Positions 23,871-32,705 are shown, counted from the stretch's first letter. The stretch: DNA of 64,000 nt from Rufibacter immobilis (GCF_003721565.1 NZ_RJJE01000002.1:186001-250000); one strand, 5' to 3'. Numbers and translations are program-made. The notes: a model not told the origin generated them from the sequence alone.

Positions 23871-25479
23871 CCGCTTTTACCTCCCGCTGCTGGCGCTGCT
23901 GAGCGCTTTTACGTTGTGGTTGGGCTGGCCCGTGAAGCCGCTGGCCATTGTGTTGTTTCTGGGTTGGGTGCCGTTCCTGTTCATGGAGCAGGCCATCTCG
24001 GCCAAGGCCGAACCCAAGCGCGGGCGCACGTTTTTCAAGAACACGTACCTGCTGCTGCTGCTCTGGAATATCTTCACCACGTATTGGGTAAGCTACTCTA
24101 CGCTGGGTGGCGGTATTGCGGCGGTGCTGTTCAATGCGCTGTTCATGTCTGTGCCGCTGGTGGCGTTCTTTTTCACGAAGAAAGCGGCGGGCAAAACTAT
24201 TGGCTACCTCAGTTTGCCCGTGTACTGGATCGCGTTTGAGCAGTTCCATCTCAACTGGGACCTAAGCTGGCCCTGGCTCACGCTGGGTAACGGCTTCTCG
24301 GCGCTGCCCGCTTGGGTGCAGTGGTATGAATACACCGGTTTTTTAGGTGGCTCAGTTTGGGTGTGGGTAGTGAATCTGCTGGCCTTCTTTGCTTTGCAGG
24401 CTCCCAAGGATGCCTGGGGGAAACGTTTGGCGCCGGGACTGGCCGTGTTGGTGCCCATGATCATCTCCTTCCTTATCTACAGCAACTATGAAGAGCAGGG
24501 CGAGCAGGCCGAGGTAGTGGTGGTGCAGCCCAACGTAGACCCGTACCGCGAGAAGTTTGAGGGCGGCGAAGGCTACATCCCGTTTGAGCAGCAGCTGAAC
24601 CGCCTCATTAAACTGTCTGAGCAGCAAATCACCCCCAACACCAGGTTTCTGCTCTGGCCCGAGACCTCCATCAGCAACGGGCTTAACTGGGAAGAGAACT
24701 TCAGTACCAGCAGTGTGCGCTACGTGCTCAGTGATTTCCTGAGCCGCCACCCCGGCCTGGAACTGGTGGCGGGCATTACCACCGCCAAGTTGTATCCAGA
24801 CTCTACCCAAAGATCCGGCACGGCCCGCTTTCATCCGCAGATTGGGTATTTTGATGTCTATAACGCGGCCCTGCACTTGAAGCAGAACGGCCAGCATGAG
24901 TTCTACCACAAATCCAAACTGGTGCCGGGCGTGGAGAAAACCCCTTACCCTGGGTTCTTCAAGATTCTGAAAGCCCTGGCCATTGATCTGGGCGGCATTG
25001 CCGGGAACATGGGTAGCCAAGACACCCGCTCCGTGTTCGCGCATAGCCAAGCACCTACTTTGGTGGGCGCCCCCGTGATCTGCTATGAGTCTATCTACGG
25101 CGAGTTTGTGAGCGAATACATCCGCAACGGGGCCAGTGCCATCTTCATCATCACCAATGATGCCTGGTGGAGCGACAGCCCCGGCTACAAGCAGCACCTG
25201 AGCTACGCCTCTCTGCGGGCCATTGAAACCCGCCGTGACGTAGCCCGCGCGGCCAATACCGGCATCTCGGGGTTCATCAATCAGAAAGGCGAGTTATTGC
25301 AGAAATCGGGGTGGTGGGAACAGGCGGCCCTCCGTGACCAGATCCGGTTCAACCAGAAGCAGACGTTTTACACCCGCTACGGCGAGTTCATTGGGCACGG
25401 CACCCAGTGGCTGGCCATTGGCTTGGCGGTGCTGGCGGTGGTGCTGGGCATTACGCGCCGAAACAGAAATGCCGTATAA
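23842..25479 (+). CDS. lnt: Apolipoprotein N-acyltransferase
   Basis: A 545-residue membrane enzyme that adds the third acyl chain to the N-terminal Cys of lipoproteins, fitting the many lipoproteins in this window. Eight or so helices occupy residues 12-225; a nitrilase-like domain follows with Glu of WPETS (about 274), Lys of HKSKLVPGVE (about 359) and Cys of CYESIYGE (about 414) as the catalytic triad; a last helix closes the chain. The frame opens at TTG 23842 inside rsmI, with AAAAGGAG seven bases upstream, but TTG at 23848 or 23851 would serve equally. Length slightly above E. coli Lnt. Confidence 0.94.
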   Translation: MSLLFKEANNRFYLPLLALLSAFTLWLGWPVKPLAIVLFLGWVPFLFMEQAISAKAEPKRGRTFFKNTYLLLLLWNIFTTYWVSYSTLGGGIAAVLFNALFMSVPLVAFFFTKKAAGKTIGYLSLPVYWIAFEQFHLNWDLSWPWLTLGNGFSALPAWVQWYEYTGFLGGSVWVWVVNLLAFFALQAPKDAWGKRLAPGLAVLVPMIISFLIYSNYEEQGEQAEVVVVQPNVDPYREKFEGGEGYIPFEQQLNRLIKLSEQQITPNTRFLLWPETSISNGLNWEENFSTSSVRYVLSDFLSRHPGLELVAGITTAKLYPDSTQRSGTARFHPQIGYFDVYNAALHLKQNGQHEFYHKSKLVPGVEKTPYPGFFKILKALAIDLGGIAGNMGSQDTRSVFAHSQAPTLVGAPVICYESIYGEFVSEYIRNGASAIFIITNDAWWSDSPGYKQHLSYASLRAIETRRDVARAANTGISGFINQKGELLQKSGWWEQAALRDQIRFNQKQTFYTRYGEFIGHGTQWLAIGLAVLAVVLGITRRNRNAV

Positions 25480-25499
25480 ACAAAGTTTAAGTGTCCGTT

Positions 25500-25539
25500 G
25501 CGTTTAGCGCCTGTTTTTGCAAAAACAGGCGCTAAACGC
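25500..25539. repeat. GCGTTTAG palindrome, perfect copy
   Basis: GCGTTTAGCGCCTGTTTTTG and its exact complement: 40 bp with no mismatch. 20 bp after the lnt stop codon. Confidence 0.95.
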
Positions 25540-25564
25540 AAATCAGACGTAACGTTTTACCAAA

Positions 25565-25685
25565 CTCTCGCTCGCCTCTGGCGAGTGTGGGTGACCTGCG
25601 GCCTCTGGCCGAGTTAAGAAGTGTAAGCGCTAAAGCGGCGGCGGGACGCCGTATGCAGCTCACACTCGCCAGAGGCGAGCGAGAG
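25565..25685. repeat. 121-bp inverted-repeat element
   Basis: A perfect 25-bp inverted repeat, CTCTCGCTCGCCTCTGGCG + AGTGTG (25565-25589) and its complement (25661-25685), encloses about 70 bp that contain further small hairpins (GGCCTCTGGCC; GGCGGCGGGACGCC). Each arm is itself a hairpin (CTCGCC-TCT-GGCGAG). It looks like a MITE or a structured RNA element, not a terminator. Confidence 0.75.
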
Positions 25686-25735
25686 GTTATTTAAGAACTA
25701 TAAACAGACTGTATCAGTCATTCCTTTTTGAATTT

Positions 25736-26536
25736 ATGACAGATTTATCCGCGCTCCGCGACCAGGTAGTGACCCTAACCAGAGAAGTTGGGAAATTCAT
25801 TTTTTCTGAGGCTGCCAACTTTGACGCTTCCCGCATGGAGCACAAAGGCCTCAATGATTTAGTCTCCTACGTAGACAAAGAAGCCGAAAAGCGCCTGGTG
25901 GAAGGTCTGGAGAAGTTCTTGCCCCAGGCTGGGTTCATTGCCGAGGAAGGCACCAAGACCGAGCAGGCCGAGGAATTCAACTGGATCATTGACCCGCTGG
26001 ACGGCACCACCAACTTCATCCACGGCTTGCCGGTGTACTCGGTGAGCATCGCCCTGATCCAGAGAGACGAGCTGGTACTGGGCGTGGTGTATGACATCTG
26101 CCGCGATGAGTGCTATCACGCCATCAAAGGCGGCGGGGCATACTGCAATGAGGAGCGCATCTACGTGTCTAAAGTGCCGTCTCTGTCCGGTTCCCTGATA
26201 GCCACCGGTTTCCCGTACTACAGCTTTGACCTCATGCAGAAATACCTGCAGGTGATGGGCTCGTTCATGCAGGGCTGCCACGGCCTGCGCCGGTTAGGCT
26301 CTGCCGCGTTGGATCTGGCCTACGTAGCCGCGGGTCGGTTTGAAGGGTATTTTGAGTTCAACATCAACTCCTATGACGTGGCCGGCGGCGCAATTCTGGT
26401 GCAGGAAGCTGGCGGGCAGGTCACTGACTTCAGGGGCGGCAAGAACTTTGTGTTCGGGCGGGAAATCTGCGTGAGCAACAGCCCACAGGTGCAGCAGGAA
26501 ATGCTAGGCCTCATTGAGCCTTTCTGGAAGGAATAG
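25736..26536 (+). CDS. Inositol monophosphatase family protein
   Basis: A 266-residue Mg2+-dependent phosphatase of the IMPase/FBPase fold. Motif EEGTKTEQ (about 63) and WIIDPLDGTTNFIHGLPVYS (about 82-101) bind the metals; NSYDVAGGAILVQEAGGQVTDF (about 211-232) is the second hallmark with the WD/YD metal Asp. Substrate could be inositol phosphate, or histidinol phosphate or PAP in related enzymes. Monocistronic between two repeat elements. Confidence 0.94.
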   Translation: MTDLSALRDQVVTLTREVGKFIFSEAANFDASRMEHKGLNDLVSYVDKEAEKRLVEGLEKFLPQAGFIAEEGTKTEQAEEFNWIIDPLDGTTNFIHGLPVYSVSIALIQRDELVLGVVYDICRDECYHAIKGGGAYCNEERIYVSKVPSLSGSLIATGFPYYSFDLMQKYLQVMGSFMQGCHGLRRLGSAALDLAYVAAGRFEGYFEFNINSYDVAGGAILVQEAGGQVTDFRGGKNFVFGREICVSNSPQVQQEMLGLIEPFWKE

Positions 26537-26544
26537 AGAGCGTG

Positions 26545-26600
26545 GGGCCTTTCCGTTTAGGGGCTGTTTTTGGAAAAAGAGGCCCTAAACGGGAAGGCCC
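26545..26600. repeat. GCGTTTAG palindrome with extended stem
   Basis: Core 26553-26592 plus outer arms GGGCCTTTCCG / CGGGAAGGCCC (26545-26555, 26590-26600; one mismatch). The outer part is not shared with other copies. Starts 9 bp after the phosphatase stop. Confidence 0.9.
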
Positions 26601-26633
26601 GGCGCACATTTTAGACGGGCGGTAAACTATTTG

Positions 26634-26641
26634 TACCTTTG
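26634..26641 (+). promoter_or_regulatory. Bacteroidota -7 box
   Basis: TACCTTTG, matching TAnnTTTG, 19 bp before the ATG at 26661. It argues against the longer frame that starts at TTG 26631. Confidence 0.65.
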
Positions 26642-26660
26642 CCCGCGTTACGCTTGTGTT

Positions 26661-26846
26661 ATGGTACAGGAAATCATCATCTTCATCATATTTGCGTTGG
26701 CCAGCGGTTACGTGCTGCGGCTGGGCTACAAGAGCTTCTTTGCCAAAGAGGCGGGGTGTGCCAAAGGCTGCGGCGGGGCCTGCTCCTCCATAGACCTCAA
26801 AAAGATTGAACGCGAGATACAGGCGAAGCAGGCCGCTGCTAAGTAA
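26661..26846 (+). CDS. FeoB-associated Cys-rich membrane protein-like
   Basis: I start this 61-residue protein at ATG 26661 because the TAnnTTTG box overlaps the longer frame. One membrane helix (IIIFIIFALASGYVLRLGYK) is followed by a short Cys cluster (AGCAKGCGGACSS) and a charged tail. This design resembles the FeoB-associated Cys-rich family found next to ferrous iron transporters. FeoB is not in the window, so the link is family resemblance only. It is followed by its own terminator. Confidence 0.6.
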   Translation: MVQEIIIFIIFALASGYVLRLGYKSFFAKEAGCAKGCGGACSSIDLKKIEREIQAKQAAAK

Positions 26847-26872
26847 CCTGTTCTTCCCTTCGCTCCTACCTG

Positions 26873-26905
26873 AAAAGCCATTCTACCCAGAATGGCTTTT
26901 TCTTT
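26873..26905 (+). terminator. Intrinsic terminator
   Basis: AAAAGCCATTCT, loop ACCC, AGAATGGCTTTTT: 12-bp stem then T-tract, 27 bp after the small gene. The palindrome copy follows immediately. Confidence 0.92.
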
Positions 26906-26951
26906 TGCGTTTAGGGGCTGTTTTTGGAAAAAGAGCCCCTAAACGCAAAAG
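26902..26951. repeat. GCGTTTAG palindrome, near-perfect copy
   Basis: Core 26907-26946 with outer CTTTT/AAAAG pairs; one G-G mismatch in the stem. It follows directly on an ordinary terminator, so termination there does not need it. Confidence 0.93.
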
Positions 26952-27078
26952 CTATCCGGAGCATCTTCCATCGGCTTGAATATCTTTTTTTTTGAATATA
27001 ACTGGCAACCACCGGCGGGTTTTACGTATAGGCCACATATAAACCAACGATTCTGACAACACCTTAACATACCTAGCC

Positions 27079-27417
27079 ATGCAAGACAAGGAAGAAGAAA
27101 GAAGCTTGATAAACGTAGAAGCCCGCCTGAAGAAAGAAGGATATGTCACCGATTTCAGAGTGACCGAAGACAACCGCCTCTGTACCCTGAAGGGCGATAA
27201 AAGTTATTCTGTGGAAGAAGTGCGCATTGTGGATTTCTACCGCTTTGAGGGCGAGACCAACCCAGATGACATGTCCATTCTGTACGCCATTGAATGCACA
27301 GACGGCACCAGAGGCACTATCTCCAACTCCTACGGCCCCTACGCCGACCAGAACATTGACGCCTTCCTCAAAGAGGTGGAAGACATGGGCAAGAACCTGG
27401 ACAAGAGCGACAAGTAA
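27079..27417 (+). CDS. Hypothetical protein of a conserved Bacteroidota family
   Basis: A 112-residue soluble protein, acidic at both ends. The core FYRFEGETNPDDMSILYAIEC followed by GTRGTISNSYGPYAD fits a family widespread in Hymenobacteraceae that is often labelled phosphoribosylpyrophosphate synthetase by mistake; no PRPP-synthetase motif is present. Its function is unknown. Single gene with a terminator in common with the convergent mscS. Confidence 0.75.
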   Translation: MQDKEEERSLINVEARLKKEGYVTDFRVTEDNRLCTLKGDKSYSVEEVRIVDFYRFEGETNPDDMSILYAIECTDGTRGTISNSYGPYADQNIDAFLKEVEDMGKNLDKSDK

Positions 27418-27433
27418 TCTGTACAGTTAGCCA

Positions 27434-27478
27434 CAAAGAAAAAGCGGCAGAGGTTATTCCTCTGCCGCTTTTTCTTTG
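27434..27478. terminator. Bidirectional terminator spanning the mscS stop codon
   Basis: CAAAGAAAAAGCGGCAGAGG (27434-27453), loop TTATT, and its exact complement (27459-27478): 20-bp stem with T-tracts on both strands. The mscS stop codon lies in the loop. Confidence 0.93.
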
Positions 27479-28428
27479 CCTTCGTCTTGCTGGGTGGGGT
27501 GCACTTCCAATTTGGTGGTTTTGGCCAGGGAGGGCAGCCCGTCCTTTTCTTTGAGTTCTATAGAGAGGTCTTTGCCGCCCTTCACCCCAAAGTTGAGGGT
27601 CGTGATTGGGAACGGTATTTCTATCTTATGCTGGTCAAAGGCTTTCTTGATCTTCATGATGGCCTCGCTCTTGGCGTACACGAAATCGGTCTGGCGTTTG
27701 TAGTTGATCCAGTAGCGCACCAGAAAGTTGATGCTGCTGTCCCCAAACTCCTCATACACCACTTCCACCTCCTTGCTGGAGATCATGTTGGTGATGTCTT
27801 TCATGGCCTCTTTGACCACGTGCTGCACCCGTTCCAGGTCCTCGGCGTAAGAGACGCCCACTTTCAGGTCAATGCGCCGGATGCCGTAGTGCGAGAAGTT
27901 GGTGAGCGCAGATTCAAACACCTTGCGGTTGGGCACCTTCACCAACTCGCCGGTCTGTCTTCTAATATCCACGGTACGCAGGTTAATGCGCTCAATGGTC
28001 CCGAAGTGCTCATTCGTTTCAATGACATCACCTACCACAAACGGTTTTCGGAAGGCGATGATCACCCCAGAGATAAAGTTGGCGGCAATGTCCTGGAACG
28101 CGAAACCCAAGGCCAAACCAATGATACCGGCACCCGCCAATAAGGTGGTGACTGTTTTGTCCAGCTTGAGAATACTGAGGGTGAAAAAGATGCCCAAGGT
28201 AAGAATACCCACATACACTGAGGTGCCCACCAGGTTGTTGAGGGCGCTGCTATGGGTGAACCTGATGAGCAGTTTGTCTGAGGTACGGCGCAGGAGCCGG
28301 GCCGCAATGAACGTAAGCACCAGCACCAGCATGGCCAAAAACAGGTTGGGCAGCATGAGTACAATCTGCTTCAGCCAGATCTCAAGCTTGCGCCAAAGGA
28401 GTTGAAACGCTTCGTTTATTTCAGTCAC
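27454..28428 (-). CDS. Mechanosensitive ion channel, MscS family
   Basis: A 324-residue channel that opens at high membrane tension to release solutes after osmotic downshock. Three helices lie at about 20-135; the pore-lining TM3 with AGAGIIGLALGFAFQDIAAN is near 98-117, and VGDVIETNEHFGTIERINLR (about 134-153) starts the cytoplasmic beta domain. The tail (about 285-324) is charged; its last seven codons form one arm of the terminator. The upstream gap to the radical SAM gene is 111 bp. Confidence 0.95.
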   Translation of the reverse strand: MTEINEAFQLLWRKLEIWLKQIVLMLPNLFLAMLVLVLTFIAARLLRRTSDKLLIRFTHSSALNNLVGTSVYVGILTLGIFFTLSILKLDKTVTTLLAGAGIIGLALGFAFQDIAANFISGVIIAFRKPFVVGDVIETNEHFGTIERINLRTVDIRRQTGELVKVPNRKVFESALTNFSHYGIRRIDLKVGVSYAEDLERVQHVVKEAMKDITNMISSKEVEVVYEEFGDSSINFLVRYWINYKRQTDFVYAKSEAIMKIKKAFDQHKIEIPFPITTLNFGVKGGKDLSIELKEKDGLPSLAKTTKLEVHPTQQDEGKEKAAEE

Positions 28429-28539
28429 AGGAATGGGAATAGTAGAAAACAGAAACCACGCCCAAGAACGACGGCTCAGGCACTGAATTCCTCATACGGA
28501 AGATAAGGAAATCTAGCTACGGAAACCAATGCCAACGGG

Positions 28540-29595
28540 TTAGCCCCAGACTTTGGTGCCCTCAGAACAGTTGCGGCACATCTCTATCTGGCTGCGCCCC
28601 CTGAGCAGGGAACCCCTGAACTTGCGGTACGTCTCGCTTTTCCAAAGCTCCTTGAAGCTCTGCTCCTTCAGGTTGCCCAGGCGGTTATGTGCGTCTTTGT
28701 CAAAGCAGCAGGGCACCACCAGCCCATCCCAGGTGATGACGCAGGAATGCCACATTTTCCAGCAGCCATCAATGAGTTTGTTCTTGAGCGAGTACGTGCC
28801 GTTAGGCTGCGCCTGGTAGCGCGAATAGTAATCTATGGTAGGAATGAGCGGGGAGCCGTTCTGGTAATCGTAGATCTGGGCGGTTTTAAACCAGACATCG
28901 TCCACGCCCAGTTCTTTGGCCAGCTGCCGGGCCTCGTCTATTTGGTGCTCGTTGGGGCGCACCACCAGAAACTGGAAGATGAGGTACGGGGTCTTCGACT
29001 TGAGCTCGCGCTTGTACTTCACCAGCCGTTTGGTGCCCTCCAGCACTTTGTCCAGTTTACCGCCTACGCGGTATTGCTTGTACACCTCCTGGGTGGTGCC
29101 GTCCAGGGAAATGATGAGCCGGTCCAGGCCAGATTCAACGGTGCGGCGGGCATTTTCTTCGGTGAGATAATGGGCGTTGGTGGAGGTGGCCGTGTAAATG
29201 CCTTTGCCGGAGGCGTACTTTACCATGTCCAGAAAGGAAGGGTTGAGGTACGGTTCGCCCTGGAAATAGAACAGCAGGTACAGCAAACGGTCCTGGAGCT
29301 CGTCAATGGTTTGCTTGAACAGATCATCGGCCAGCATGCCCGTGGGCCGCGTGAATGACCGAAGGCCGCTGGGGCACTCTGGGCAGCGCAGGTTGCAGGA
29401 GGTGGTGGGCTCAAACGAAATACTGACCGGGCTGCCCCAGTGCCGGGGCTTCTTGGTAAGGCGGGCCAAGGCATAACTGCTCACCACCTGCAGCGCGTTC
29501 CAGGCGCGGCGCGGCGTAAGCTTAGACGCTAAATTCAATCCGTCTTGTAAGGTGCCTCGGGTCAAAGTGAGTGGGGTATAGACAACAAATGCCAC
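28540..29595 (-). CDS. Radical SAM/SPASM domain protein
   Basis: A 351-residue iron-sulfur enzyme. The radical SAM motif CNLRCPEC is at residues 67-74, and a C-terminal SPASM domain carries auxiliary-cluster cysteines (GCWKMWHSC, VVPCCFDKDAHNRLGN, IEMCRNCSEG). SPASM enzymes modify peptides or sugars; the substrate cannot be seen. The start is GTG 29595 (MAFVVYTPLTLTRG); an alternative TTG 29565 would shorten it by 10 residues. It lies 62 bp downstream of the TlpA gene, whose promoter it may share. Confidence 0.9.
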   Translation of the reverse strand: MAFVVYTPLTLTRGTLQDGLNLASKLTPRRAWNALQVVSSYALARLTKKPRHWGSPVSISFEPTTSCNLRCPECPSGLRSFTRPTGMLADDLFKQTIDELQDRLLYLLFYFQGEPYLNPSFLDMVKYASGKGIYTATSTNAHYLTEENARRTVESGLDRLIISLDGTTQEVYKQYRVGGKLDKVLEGTKRLVKYKRELKSKTPYLIFQFLVVRPNEHQIDEARQLAKELGVDDVWFKTAQIYDYQNGSPLIPTIDYYSRYQAQPNGTYSLKNKLIDGCWKMWHSCVITWDGLVVPCCFDKDAHNRLGNLKEQSFKELWKSETYRKFRGSLLRGRSQIEMCRNCSEGTKVWG

Positions 29596-29617
29596 CTTTT
29601 ACGGATGGCACCTGTCT

Positions 29618-29656
29618 GTGTTTAGAGCCTCTTTTTTCAAAAGTAAGCAAAAAACG
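29618..29656 (+). repeat. GCGTTTAG palindrome, half-decayed copy
   Basis: TGTTTAGAGCCTCTTTTTT then CAAAAGTAAGCAAAAAACG. Ends right at the TlpA-protein stop codon and lies 23 bp before the radical SAM start. Confidence 0.8.
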
Positions 29657-31102
29657 TTATTTGCGGGCAGAGGAGTTACGGTATTGGTCTACGGCGGCGG
29701 CAATGTCGCGGGCTCCTTCGGCGTGGCCCGGACGGCGGGCGTTGGTGTTAATGAGGGTACCGTCTGGCGCGATGAGGAAGTATGCCGGGAAAGATTTCAC
29801 ATCATAGTCCTTCAGAATCTGCGCCGACAGGTCTGGGGCGTACAGGTGCGTTCCCGGCAGTTTTTTCTGCGCGATGTTCGCTTTCCAGGTATTAAAGTCT
29901 TCGCCTACGGAGACCTGCAGTAACTCAATGCCTTTAGATGCCAGCTGCTCCGCGAAGTATTTGTAAGCCAGTTGGTCTACGGTGCAAATGCCGCAGTGCG
30001 TGCGCCAGAAGCCCAGATACACCATTTTGTTTTTGAAACTGCTCAAAGAAACGCTGTCTCCGTCTGAGGATATCAAGGTAAACGCCGCTGCTTTGGTGCC
30101 TAACCCTACCCTTCTGAACTGACGGTATTGGCTCGTGACATAAGAAAGGTAATTGGTGTCTTTCACTTCTTTCTGGAAATCAAGATACATGGCGTCTGCG
30201 TCTGGCACATATCCAAACCGGAACGTCTGAGACAGGATACGGGACAGCATCATGTCACGGGCGCTGCCACGCAGCTCTTGTTTCACTAATTTGTAGAGCG
30301 TAGGGTAATAGTCTCTCTCCAGGTTGGTGGGCTGCTCCTGCAAAGCTCTGTACTGGAAGTAATTGTTCAGGAAGTCTAAATAGGCTTGGTTGCGCAGGGC
30401 GCCGGGGGCATTCAGGTTAACTTCCTTCAGGAAATCATAATAAGTAGGGGAAAGCTCGGGCGGAAGGCCACCCACCCGCTTGCGCACATCTACATACGTA
30501 AGGCGGTCGTTGGCGTAGCTGAAGTCTATCTGGGCCTGGGCATAAGCTTTAAACGCCTCAGAAACTTTATTACTTTTCAGGAACTTCTCTAGGAACTTGC
30601 GTTGGTCCTGGCGGCGCTCGTCCAGAAACAGCAGGAAGTTCTTTTCCTGTTTAAAGATGTTGCTGGGCAGTACCTGGTAATCTTCCTCTTCCTCAAACTT
30701 GCGCTCAAACTGCACCAGATAGTTGTTCTCCACAAAACCCTGGCCTTTGAGTTTCAGGCTGCTCACAAAGTCTTCGGCATCTACCCGTACATCCAAATTG
30801 TCGCCGGGTTGCAGGTACAGCATGACAGACTCCGGGCCGTGCACCAGCTCACCCAGCATTGGCTCCGCAACCGGAACTTGCAGGGTAAACTCGCCATTGC
30901 CTTTGAGGGCAACCGTGTGCGATTGACCAGAGTAAGAAGCCGGCACGGTGTAAAGCTCCAGCAGCACGCTGTCACTAACGGAATTGTCTATTTTGCCGGT
31001 GATGGTAGCCGTGCCCTGAGCCCAGGCAGCAGAGCCGGTTCCAAAGAAGATGGTCAGGAAAAACACCGCAGAAGTCAGCAACCTTTGAGTAGGGAAACGC
31101 AT
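29657..31102 (-). CDS. TlpA-family disulfide reductase with N-terminal DUF4369-like domain
   Basis: A 481-residue exported protein. Signal peptide (residues 1-28, VFFLTIFFGTGSAAWAQ), an N-terminal beta domain (TATITGKIDNSVSDSVLLEL) as in DUF4369 proteins, a helical middle, and a C-terminal thioredoxin fold: PGTHLYAPDLSAQIL and KSFPAYFLIAPDG with the redox pair CGIC near residue 371. The usual WCxxC Trp is replaced by His. Such proteins are periplasmic thiol-disulfide oxidoreductases of Bacteroidota. Confidence 0.88.
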   Translation of the reverse strand: MRFPTQRLLTSAVFFLTIFFGTGSAAWAQGTATITGKIDNSVSDSVLLELYTVPASYSGQSHTVALKGNGEFTLQVPVAEPMLGELVHGPESVMLYLQPGDNLDVRVDAEDFVSSLKLKGQGFVENNYLVQFERKFEEEEDYQVLPSNIFKQEKNFLLFLDERRQDQRKFLEKFLKSNKVSEAFKAYAQAQIDFSYANDRLTYVDVRKRVGGLPPELSPTYYDFLKEVNLNAPGALRNQAYLDFLNNYFQYRALQEQPTNLERDYYPTLYKLVKQELRGSARDMMLSRILSQTFRFGYVPDADAMYLDFQKEVKDTNYLSYVTSQYRQFRRVGLGTKAAAFTLISSDGDSVSLSSFKNKMVYLGFWRTHCGICTVDQLAYKYFAEQLASKGIELLQVSVGEDFNTWKANIAQKKLPGTHLYAPDLSAQILKDYDVKSFPAYFLIAPDGTLINTNARRPGHAEGARDIAAAVDQYRNSSARK

Positions 31103-31190
31103 CGCTATTAGTTATGTAAGAGGATGAATGTTGTCTTCAAGTATGGTTGGTAAACGCCCAGGCTCATTGAAATAGTTCAAATCCAGTAAA

Positions 31191-32570
31191 CTATCCGAAC
31201 AGGCCACTAAACACTTCCTCCAGTCTGCAGGCGGCATGGATTCTGATGTTGAACCTATCCAGATCTACTCCCTTTTTGTTGTACTTGGAGATGTATATAT
31301 CCTGGAACCCTAGCTTTTCGGCTTCAGAGATGCGTTGCTCAATGCGGTGCACGGCACGTACCTCTCCTCCCAGACCCACCTCGGCGGCGAAGCAGGTGGT
31401 ATGCGGAATGGCCACATCTTCAAAAGAGGAAAGCAGGGCCGCGCAGATGGCCAGGTCCAGGGCCGGGTCTTCTACTTTGAGGCCTCCGGCGATGTTCAGG
31501 AATACGTCCTGCGTACCCAGTTTAAAGCCGCCGCGCTTCTCCAGTACAGCCAGCAGCATGTTCAGGCGCTTCACGTCAAAGCCGGTGGCGGTGCGCTGCG
31601 GAGTGCCGTACGTAGCCGGGGAAACCAGGCTCTGTACCTCAATGAGCAGCGGGCGGTTGCCTTCCATGGTGCCGCCAATGGTAATGCCGCTGAACGACTC
31701 CTCGCGCTGCGAAATCAAAATCTCCGAAGGGTTGCTCACCTCGCGCAGGCCGGTGCCCAGCATCTCGTAAATACCCAGCTCAGAGGTAGAGCCGAAGCGG
31801 TTTTTGGTGGTGCGCAGAATGCGGTACGTCATGTGGCGGTCGCCCTCAAATTGCAGCACGGTGTCTACCATGTGCTCCAGAATCTTGGGCCCGGCCAGGT
31901 TGCCTTCTTTGGTGATGTGCCCAATCAGAAACACCGGCGTGCCGCTCTCCTTCGCGAACTTGAGCAGCTCAGCCGTACATTCCCGCACCTGCGCCACGCT
32001 GCCCGCACCGCTTTCAATAAAGGAAGAGTGCAGGGTCTGGATGGAGTCAATGATCAGGACATCGGGCTGCAGTTGTTCTATCTGCTTGAAGATGTTCTGC
32101 GTGCCGGTCTCGGTGAGGATAAAGCAGTTGGGGTGCTGGGCGCCCAGGCGCTCGGCCCGCATTTTTATCTGTTGCTCACTTTCCTCCCCAGAGATGTAGA
32201 GCACGCGCTGGCCGCGCAGGCTCAAGGCAATCTGGAGCATGAGCGTGGATTTGCCAATGCCCGGTTCTCCGCCAATCAGGACCATGGAGCCGGGCACAAT
32301 GCCGCCGCCCAACACGCGGTTCAGTTCGGCGTCTTGGGTCACAATGCGAGCCTGCTCAGAGTACGTAATTTCCGCGATGGGTTTGGGTTTGCTGGCCACT
32401 TGCTGGCTGCTGGTGCCCACTTTCCAGGCGGTGGTGGGCGTCACGTCTTCGCGCGCCAGCACTTCCTCCACGTAGGTGTTCCACTCGCCGCAGGCCGGGC
32501 AACGGCCAATCCATTTAGCCGATTGCGCTCCGCAGTTCTGACAAAAATATGCTGTTTTGATCTTAGCCAT
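31191..32570 (-). CDS. radA: DNA repair protein RadA
   Basis: A 459-residue RadA (Sms), a RecA-like ATPase that drives branch migration in recombination. An N-terminal zinc finger CQNCGAQSAKWIGRCPACGE (residues 10-29), Walker A GGEPGIGKSTLMLQI (about 97-111), the KNRFGS motif (about 253) and a C-terminal Lon-like domain (about 290-459) are all present. Normal length. The + strand shows an overlapping 441-codon frame, which is a shadow of its GC-rich codons. Confidence 0.97.
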   Translation of the reverse strand: MAKIKTAYFCQNCGAQSAKWIGRCPACGEWNTYVEEVLAREDVTPTTAWKVGTSSQQVASKPKPIAEITYSEQARIVTQDAELNRVLGGGIVPGSMVLIGGEPGIGKSTLMLQIALSLRGQRVLYISGEESEQQIKMRAERLGAQHPNCFILTETGTQNIFKQIEQLQPDVLIIDSIQTLHSSFIESGAGSVAQVRECTAELLKFAKESGTPVFLIGHITKEGNLAGPKILEHMVDTVLQFEGDRHMTYRILRTTKNRFGSTSELGIYEMLGTGLREVSNPSEILISQREESFSGITIGGTMEGNRPLLIEVQSLVSPATYGTPQRTATGFDVKRLNMLLAVLEKRGGFKLGTQDVFLNIAGGLKVEDPALDLAICAALLSSFEDVAIPHTTCFAAEVGLGGEVRAVHRIEQRISEAEKLGFQDIYISKYNKKGVDLDRFNIRIHAACRLEEVFSGLFG

Positions 32571-32665
32571 AAAAGGATGTTCCGCGCCGCCCGAATGGTG
32601 AATGAGTTGGGAAAGCAGTCTGCTAACGCGGATACAGAGTTAACAAATCTGCCGGTATAAATACT

Positions 32666-32705
32666 CCGTTTAGCGGCTCTTTTTCTAAAAATAAGCTAAA
32701 AACGC
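32666..32705 (+). repeat. GCGTTTAG palindrome, half-decayed copy
   Basis: CCGTTTAGCGGCTCTTTTTC then TAAAAATAAGCTAAAAACGC. It lies between the divergent radA and the lipoprotein gene at 32779, 73 bp before the latter. Confidence 0.85.

Noticed and set aside
24352-25197. A 281-codon minus-strand frame opposite lnt
   Set aside because: It lies inside lnt, which has its catalytic Glu, Lys and Cys in place; no signal or motif in the opposite frame.
31335-32660. A 441-codon plus-strand frame opposite radA
   Set aside because: It is antisense to a complete, motif-perfect radA and its translation is rich in Gln, Ala, His and Arg without any protein-like motif; a shadow of GC-rich codons.
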